From Rhodospirillales bacterium (GTDB taxonomy: Bacteria > Pseudomonadota > Alphaproteobacteria > Rhodospirillales > Casp-alpha2), in assembly GCA_018664265.1 (NCBI GenBank), contig JABJOR010000559.1, forward strand, positions 1-6,017: a stretch of DNA of 6,017 nucleotides. Reading direction: 5' to 3'. The position numbers were made by a program, and so were the translations under genes. This document shows positions 1 through 4,317 of the stretch, in pieces. The notes under the pieces are model-generated. The model ran no database searches. It was given only the letters and a program-made list of their open reading frames with translations, and was not told the DNA's origin. Numbering within the stretch: the stretch's first letter is position 1; the number at the start of each line of letters is the position of its first letter.

Positions 1-427
1 CAGCCAGAACCTTGACACCACCGGGACGGAAGTTTTCAAAACACCGTTGGGCTGAAATTGCCATTGCCTTTAAGCCAACAATATCTTTGGGGCGGCCCGG
101 TGTGTGCACTTCACCTGCTGAAATCATCGTTGTTACACCGCCATGTTGACAGGTATCAATCCAGTTCAACTGACTTTGGCGTGGGGTCCAGTCCCCGGCA
201 ACAGGGTGAACATGACTGTCGATCAAACCGGGTGCAAGTGTGGTTCCGTGGCAATCTACAACGCACGTTGCCTCCGCCGTATCCAAATCTGTTTCTCTGC
301 CAATATCCAAAATTTTACCGTCAATGGCGATAACACAATCGCTGTCCAGAATTGGGTTTTCCAATGCTCCGCTTAACATCAATCCAACATTCCGAATGAC
401 CGTCTTGTTCTGTGTTTTCTGTGTCAT
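1..427 (-). CDS. ena: Enamidase-like amidohydrolase, N-terminal 142 codons (C-terminus beyond window)
   Basis: This is the N-terminal part of an amidohydrolase-superfamily enzyme. The fragment begins with the small beta-sandwich typical of the family (about residues 8-66), then LAPGLIDSHVHP at 64-75, where His72 and His74 are the first metal ligands of the TIM barrel. The region GGVTTMISAGEVHTPGRPKD (96-115) closely resembles what I remember of E. barkeri enamidase, including the GGVTTMISAG and PGRPKD runs. Enamidase is a binuclear Fe/Zn enzyme that hydrolyses 1,4,5,6-tetrahydro-6-oxonicotinate to (S)-2-formylglutarate and ammonia. The ATG at 427 has an AGGGAGA site 7 bases upstream and follows marR after 22 bases. 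The frame is open to the left edge, so the remaining metal ligands and catalytic Asp cannot be checked. A related cyclic amidase or dihydroorotase-like enzyme is the main alternative. Confidence 0.87.
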   Translation of the reverse strand, partial: MTQKTQNKTVIRNVGLMLSGALENPILDSDCVIAIDGKILDIGRETDLDTAEATCVVDCHGTTLAPGLIDSHVHPVAGDWTPRQSQLNWIDTCQHGGVTTMISAGEVHTPGRPKDIVGLKAMAISAQRCFENFRPGGVKVLA

Positions 428-434
428 CAACTTT

Positions 435-441
435 TCTCCCT
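435..441 (-). promoter_or_regulatory. Ribosome binding site of the enamidase gene
   Basis: Read on the minus strand this is AGGGAGA, 7 bases before the ATG at 427. It lies in the only non-overlapping junction of the window (22 bases after the marR stop) and supports the ATG as start. Confidence 0.75.
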
Positions 442-449
442 GAATATTA

Positions 450-878
450 TCAGCACATTTTTTTCAGCAATTTCAGGAGCATTGCTTGCTCCTGTGCATC
501 TAAAGGGTCCAACGATTTTTTTGTTATGCGAGCAGCATTGGCAACAGCTTCTATCGCAACGGCCCTGCCTTTACCTGTAAGATCAACAATTAACCGTCGA
601 GCATCTGACGGGTCCTTGCTTGTGAACATCAAATCACGCTTAACCAGACGATCAACCACGCCTTTAATCGTTGCCGCGTCCATGGCTGTCAGGCGCCCCA
701 GATGGTTTTGTGAGCTGGCACCCAACTCTAACAATTTGGCCAGTGTGGCAAATTGCGTCGGCGTCAGATTTTCATTTATGGTTTCAGAAAAAATTATACT
801 GTGGCGTTGATAAACCTGCCGCAGAATAAAGCCGATCTGATCATCAAGAATATAATCTTTGGCAGGCTTATCGTCCAT
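450..878 (-). CDS. MarR-family transcriptional regulator, candidate sensor of a nicotinate-pathway intermediate
   Basis: A 142-residue MarR-type winged helix-turn-helix protein. An N-terminal dimerisation helix (about 11-35) precedes LTPTQFATLAKLLELG (38-53), the recognition helix region around MDAATIKGVVDRLVKRDL (66-83), and a wing with the family-typical DPSDARRLIVDLT (89-101). The C-terminal helices (about 103-142) complete the dimer interface. It ends at the TGA at 450-452. I use the ATG at 878, which shares one base with the preceding stop; an in-frame TTG at 881 would add only one residue. MarR proteins such as NicR (Pseudomonas) and BpsR (Bordetella) repress nicotinate genes and respond to 6-hydroxynicotinate, so a similar role is likely but inferred. 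Being inside the operon, it would be co-expressed with its presumed targets and could autoregulate. No clear operator is visible in the window. Confidence 0.93.
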   Translation of the reverse strand: MDDKPAKDYILDDQIGFILRQVYQRHSIIFSETINENLTPTQFATLAKLLELGASSQNHLGRLTAMDAATIKGVVDRLVKRDLMFTSKDPSDARRLIVDLTGKGRAVAIEAVANAARITKKSLDPLDAQEQAMLLKLLKKMC

Positions 879-1465
879 CAACGCAACCCGTCTTCGCCAA
901 CGGCGTCAGCATGTTCCAAGCCACCTACGCGTGGCAGCGGACGCCCACTGTCGGTAACACAAACCGCAACCATAATTTCATTGGCGCGCGGTGCATCATT
1001 GATACGCACCTCCATGCCATCAAAATGCGAGCGCACATAAGCAGCATCTTTATGTCCCAACGGCACATCAAGAGGAGCCCCTGGCCCACCCATTTTCTTT
1101 GAAGACGGGACCAGAGCAGCCCCCTTCTCAACAGCTTTACGCAAAGGCGCACCAAGTTTGGGATGCAGGATAGCTGCGGCATGTTCAAGCTCACCGTTCT
1201 CACCCACCATTGCGGCCTTGCCATAACTTTCGGCCTCGGTTGGAGTTATGCCCAAAGCCACAACACATTTCTCCCCAAGAAGGCCACCCAGCTCTGCGCC
1301 AATTTCCATCAATGGCTCCAGGTCCGCAACGTACTCACCTGTAAACGGATTTTCGATCACTGCAACGGATGCTGCACGACGGGTTGCAGGGTTAATATCA
1401 ACGCCGATTTCTTTATGGGTTTCTTCAACGACTGTAACGATTTTACGAATAATCAGACCACTCAT
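878..1465 (-). CDS. PF06684 (DUF1185, 'amino acid synthesis') family protein, second tandem copy
   Basis: A 195-residue paralogue of the preceding gene, about 45% identical by my hand alignment with essentially one small gap near residue 110. Shared features are VVEE at 12-15, NPFTGEYVAD at 39-48, GELEH at 91-95, VPSSKK at 119-124, LDVPLGH at 132-138, YVRSHFDGMEV at 143-153, RVGGLE at 179-184 and terminal GEDGLR. Divergence is concentrated around residues 49-80 and 96-118, while the His/Arg/His/Asp-bearing block at 132-153 is nearly fixed. That pattern suggests a preserved active site with different interfaces or specificity. The ATG at 1465 overlaps the upstream stop by 4 bases. Its strong ribosome site (GGGGAGGA) lies inside the last codons of the first copy. 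The stop shares one base with the marR ATG (TGATG). Reaction unknown; a heteromer with the first copy is inference. Confidence 0.88.
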   Translation of the reverse strand: MSGLIIRKIVTVVEETHKEIGVDINPATRRAASVAVIENPFTGEYVADLEPLMEIGAELGGLLGEKCVVALGITPTEAESYGKAAMVGENGELEHAAAILHPKLGAPLRKAVEKGAALVPSSKKMGGPGAPLDVPLGHKDAAYVRSHFDGMEVRINDAPRANEIMVAVCVTDSGRPLPRVGGLEHADAVGEDGLR

Positions 1466-2046
1466 CTCAAACCATCCTCCCCTTTAATATCTTTTGCTTC
1501 AAGTCCACCGACACGCGCGTGAATACGCGGCCCCGTGGTCATAACCAATGCCAAAACCATTTCATCACTGCGCGGGCTATCATTGATGCCAACTTCCATG
1601 GAATCAAAGTGGCTACGCACATACGATGCATTGATGTGGGTAATTGGCACATCAAGTCTGGTGCCAACACCGCCAACTTTCTTGGCCGACGGGACAATAG
1701 CCTTCGTGCCGCCCAGAAGTTCACGCATGGAATAACCACCCGGAACATGCCAGAGAGCGCCGTGCTCCAATTCTCCGGCAGCACCAACAATACTGCCCTT
1801 GCCGAAGCCTTCAACAATGGACGGATCACCACCAAGGGCAGAAAGCAATTCTGCACTCATTCTCAAGCCCAAGGGTTTGAGGTCATCAGACATCCCAACA
1901 ATATCTTCAACGTATTGTCCGGCAAATGGATTGCGGATAATGGCCAGCGCCGCAGCGCGTTTCACTGGTTGGTCTGCGACCTGACCGCCTTCGTGGAATA
2001 TTTCCTCGACAACGATAACAGTCTTGCGGACTTCAATCTCAGGCAT
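1462..2046 (-). CDS. PF06684 (DUF1185, 'amino acid synthesis') family protein, first tandem copy
   Basis: A 194-residue protein of the PF06684 family. Structures of that family showed a variant of the Bacillus chorismate mutase fold, but its reaction is unknown to me. Conserved blocks shared with the next gene are: RK-x-V-x-VVEE at 7-15, NPFAGQYVED at 39-48, GELEH at 91-95, VPSAKK at 118-123, LDVPITH at 131-137, YVRSHFDSMEV at 142-152, RVGGLE at 178-183, and a C-terminal GEDGLR. The start at 2046 is chosen over an in-frame ATG at 2100. It has an AAAGGAAG site 7 bases upstream, it gives the same length as the paralogue, and it matches the paralogue's N-terminus (RK-x-V near residue 7). It overlaps the UPF0280 stop by 8 bases, and its own stop overlaps the next start as ATGA. 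No signal peptide is seen. Function is unassigned; context implies a step or accessory role in N-heterocycle catabolism. Confidence 0.88.
   Translation of the reverse strand: MPEIEVRKTVIVVEEIFHEGGQVADQPVKRAAALAIIRNPFAGQYVEDIVGMSDDLKPLGLRMSAELLSALGGDPSIVEGFGKGSIVGAAGELEHGALWHVPGGYSMRELLGGTKAIVPSAKKVGGVGTRLDVPITHINASYVRSHFDSMEVGINDSPRSDEMVLALVMTTGPRIHARVGGLEAKDIKGEDGLR
1475..1482 (-). promoter_or_regulatory. Ribosome binding site of the second PF06684 gene, inside the first copy's coding end
   Basis: GGGGAGGA on the minus strand, 9 bases before the ATG at 1465. It is the strongest Shine-Dalgarno match in the window. It is formed by the codons for Gly-Glu-Asp of the conserved C-terminal GEDGLR of the upstream paralogue, so it both encodes protein and recruits ribosomes. 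Confidence 0.78.
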
Positions 2047-2914
2047 AGAGTAGCTTCCTTTCTTCTTTAATAACGTCATTACAGGGCATCTCACCAGCAA
2101 TCAAGACATCGCCATTAAGACAAAGCGCCGCTGCAACAATTTGATTATTTTGTACCATAGTATCAGCAACTGAGCACCCTGCTTTAAGAGCAGTTAATGT
2201 CTCAACATGTGTCAGATGCCCAACCTCCACAGTAACCAGCTTGTCACCTAAATCACTATCAGGATCAATTTTATATGCAGGACTACGTGAAATCGATGGA
2301 TGCCCCGATAAATCAATTGCGTTTGCGATCAAGGTTGCGGCAACATCTGCGCTGGCGGCAGTATCTGCAAGGACTGTAACAGCGTCGGCAATTCCCATCG
2401 ACAGGCTGCGGCCATGCCGCCCACTGGTGGCTACGCCACGCACATGATCTTGGTTTGAAACAGAAACTTTGCCTGCCATCGTTGGTGGATTGGTGGTTGC
2501 GACGAGGCCAATTTCAAAGCTCGCCTCCTCGTAAAGGTAGAGAGCAATATCACCACCATTGTTCACATAGGCACGTTCAAGCCTACGTCCCGCGATCATC
2601 ACTGCTAATATCTCATCAGCGATTGCCCCTGCTACAGAAACCATGGGAGTAACAAAACAATCTTCATGCGGTCTGATGGCAGCAGACATTCGCTTTGCTA
2701 TAACGCCATCAAAGTCAAAGGCTGCGGGTTTTCGCAAGTGCTGCAATTCAGGAACCAGTTCATCGAGCACTATTGAAAATCGTTCGCTAGCTTGTTCGTA
2801 AGTTTTCTGCACTTCAACCTGATCACCAAAGGCTTCAACAATCAAATCACAAGGCCCGTGCTGCAAATGCAGTCGACGTCCATCTGGAAGCAAGGTGCTC
2901 TGAGCTTTGTTCAT
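2039..2914 (-). CDS. UPF0280 family protein (ApbE/FAD:protein FMN transferase-like)
   Basis: A 291-residue protein of the UPF0280 family, which has an ApbE-like fold. ApbE proteins attach FMN from FAD to Ser/Thr of target flavoproteins. Motifs seen are: a small-residue stretch TPMVSVAGAIADEIL at about 89-103; YVNNGGDIALYL at 116-127, matching the N-x-GGD signature of ApbE; RGVATSGRHGRS at 159-170; and AVTVLADTAASADVAATLIANA at about 178-199, resembling the ApbE Mg-binding/C-terminal helix. No lipoprotein signal is present, so it is probably cytoplasmic, unlike many periplasmic ApbE proteins. The ATG at 2914 overlaps the reductase stop by 4 bases with an AAAGGTGA ribosome site 9 bases away. 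The position right after hnr suggests it serves the reductase, whose E. barkeri counterpart has covalent flavin. That role is inference; no transferase activity is established for UPF0280 to my knowledge. Confidence 0.87.
   Translation of the reverse strand: MNKAQSTLLPDGRRLHLQHGPCDLIVEAFGDQVEVQKTYEQASERFSIVLDELVPELQHLRKPAAFDFDGVIAKRMSAAIRPHEDCFVTPMVSVAGAIADEILAVMIAGRRLERAYVNNGGDIALYLYEEASFEIGLVATTNPPTMAGKVSVSNQDHVRGVATSGRHGRSLSMGIADAVTVLADTAASADVAATLIANAIDLSGHPSISRSPAYKIDPDSDLGDKLVTVEVGHLTHVETLTALKAGCSVADTMVQNNQIVAAALCLNGDVLIAGEMPCNDVIKEERKLLYA
2054..2061 (-). promoter_or_regulatory. Ribosome binding site deciding the start of the first PF06684 gene
   Basis: AAAGGAAG on the minus strand, 7 bases before the ATG at 2046. 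It lies in the last codons of the UPF0280 gene. It favours this start over the in-frame ATG at 2100, which would add 18 residues not matched in the paralogue. Confidence 0.72.
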
Positions 2915-4317
2915 GAAAGCTTGTCACCTTTCCAGGGCCACGGAAGTTCAACATTGTGGACTAACTTTACCTGATCATTTTTTGTGCGCTCCATAACGTC
3001 TTCCAGAGGTATCACTGCGTCCATAAATCCACCCAGTGCCTGATAGTCATGCTTGCTCATTGTGAATTCGATGGGGGCAACGAGTGCAGGGGTTGGAACA
3101 TACCCAAAGGAATTTTCAGGCATCAAGGTCACATCCACCATGAACGTGATACCCCCGCCCGGCCAGATGAAGACGGGAGCCCCTCCTGCAGAAACGTAAG
3201 TCAGCGCATCTCGAACCGATCGTGTCAACTTGACCGGGTTTTCTGTCACCCCAGCCCGAAGCGATCCCCCTGCACCGCCGATAAACATCACCGAGCACAT
3301 GGCAGGTTCGCAATTTTCTCGAATGCGTTTAACGGATGCCTGCAATGCTGGCGGTAAGTCCTGCTCTATGGGTTTCAAGTCATCATCAAGAATGAAGTAG
3401 GCTGAATGCTCCCCTGTTGTACTAACCAGTAACATCGTTGTTCCCGGCTTTGCATTCTTTGGGTTGAAGTCTCCGAGAATACTGAGCGGGTCTTCTATGT
3501 CCGTCCCACCCCAACCTGTACCTGGATTGGCAACCTGAAAATAGCGACCTGGGGTAGACCTGCGCCCTTTGATATGGATACCTGAGGGCTGAACCCCCAA
3601 CAGCTTGCCAGCCTGATGTTCCGACAGAACACCGGTGATATGGTCATCGACCACGACCACTTCATCCACATGGTCATACCATTGTTTGGCAAACATTCCG
3701 ATGGTAGCGGACCCACAGCCAACGCGCATGCGTTCTTCCAATGCACCATTGATAATTGGCGCTTTTCCTGCCTCAACAATAACACTGGCCCCATCATCAA
3801 CGGTCAGCTCGACCGGTTCTTTATTGCACAAGTGCATGATAGCATCACACGTCATACGGCCTTCACGTTTACTGCCACCCGTCAGATGATGGACGCCGCC
3901 CAGAGACAGCATTTGTGAGCCGTATTCCCCGGTGGTGACATGACCAACCTGTTCCCCATCAAAGCGAACAGGACTGGTCTCGCTTCCAATATGGCTGTCT
4001 GTATCAATCTTTATTTTCGCTCCACAGTAACTATAGATCGCTTCTGTCACCACAGTGATCATATCGACACCATCGACGTCGCTGGAAACAATAAACGGTG
4101 CTGGTTTGTAATCCGGATATGTAGTTCCAGCTCCGACGGCTGTTGGAAAATCTGCTTTCTCTGTGTCCTGATGTTCCAGGACAACCAATGGATCAACCCG
4201 CCGCAGGTTGCCTTTGTTATTGGCATAGCGATCACAGGCACCGGACTTGCCCTCGGCTATAAAGCAGAGCACCGGGCAGGCATCGCAACGTATTTTTTCT
4301 TGTGGTGCTTCAGACAT
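2911..4317 (-). CDS. hnr: 6-hydroxynicotinate reductase-like iron-sulfur protein
   Basis: A 468-residue protein resembling proteins named 6-hydroxynicotinate reductase (EC 1.3.7.1). In E. barkeri this enzyme uses reduced ferredoxin to convert 6-hydroxynicotinate to 1,4,5,6-tetrahydro-6-oxonicotinate. The N-terminus has a compact cysteine motif, C11-x2-C14-x3-C18-x9-C28, suited to a [4Fe-4S] cluster. Six more cysteines lie at 98, 157, 164, 201, 336 and 341, making ten in all. Glycine-rich stretches occur near 346-355 (IGGAGGSLRAG) and 377-389 (AGGAPVFIWPGGG). No signal peptide or membrane segment is evident, so it should be cytoplasmic. The ATG at 4317 overlaps the upstream stop by 8 bases and has an AAGGAA ribosome site 8 bases before it. 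The stop overlaps the next gene as ATGA. No ferredoxin gene is in the window. The name rests on my memory of the family plus the flanking hydroxylase and enamidase; a reductase for a related N-heterocycle remains possible. Confidence 0.82.
   Translation of the reverse strand: MSEAPQEKIRCDACPVLCFIAEGKSGACDRYANNKGNLRRVDPLVVLEHQDTEKADFPTAVGAGTTYPDYKPAPFIVSSDVDGVDMITVVTEAIYSYCGAKIKIDTDSHIGSETSPVRFDGEQVGHVTTGEYGSQMLSLGGVHHLTGGSKREGRMTCDAIMHLCNKEPVELTVDDGASVIVEAGKAPIINGALEERMRVGCGSATIGMFAKQWYDHVDEVVVVDDHITGVLSEHQAGKLLGVQPSGIHIKGRRSTPGRYFQVANPGTGWGGTDIEDPLSILGDFNPKNAKPGTTMLLVSTTGEHSAYFILDDDLKPIEQDLPPALQASVKRIRENCEPAMCSVMFIGGAGGSLRAGVTENPVKLTRSVRDALTYVSAGGAPVFIWPGGGITFMVDVTLMPENSFGYVPTPALVAPIEFTMSKHDYQALGGFMDAVIPLEDVMERTKNDQVKLVHNVELPWPWKGDKLS
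2924..2931 (-). promoter_or_regulatory. Ribosome binding site of the UPF0280 gene
   Basis: AAAGGTGA on the minus strand, 9 bases before the ATG at 2914 and within the final codons of the reductase gene. With the ATGA overlap it indicates translational coupling of the two genes. Confidence 0.68.

Noticed and set aside
441..452. Imperfect palindrome TGAATATTATCA between marR and ena as a MarR operator
   Set aside because: Only 8 of 12 positions are symmetric, it overlaps the marR stop codon, and there is no promoter around it.
412..810. 132-codon plus-strand open frame opposite marR, and similar ones at 58-333, 1163-1522, 3616-3918 and 3940-4335
   Set aside because: Each is antisense to a well-supported minus-strand gene, with no convincing ribosome site or recognisable domain.
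878..881. TTG at 881 as the marR start
   Set aside because: The adjacent ATG at 878 is a better start codon, makes a TGATG coupling with the upstream stop, and changes the protein by only one residue.
1519..2070. 183-codon open frame on the plus strand
   Set aside because: It lies antisense to the first PF06684 gene, which has clear family motifs and a ribosome site. The plus-strand translation shows no recognisable family, and the frame is a by-product of the real gene's codon pattern.
2047..2100. ATG at 2100 as the start of the first PF06684 gene
   Set aside because: It adds 18 residues deep inside the UPF0280 gene with no match in the paralogue, while the ATG at 2046 has a good ribosome site and gives matching lengths.
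3758..3805. VDDGAS in the reductase as an ApbE flavinylation site
   Set aside because: The acceptor Ser/Thr position of D-x-x-[ST]-G-A-[ST] is occupied by Asp, so it does not fit the known motif; kept only as a caveat.
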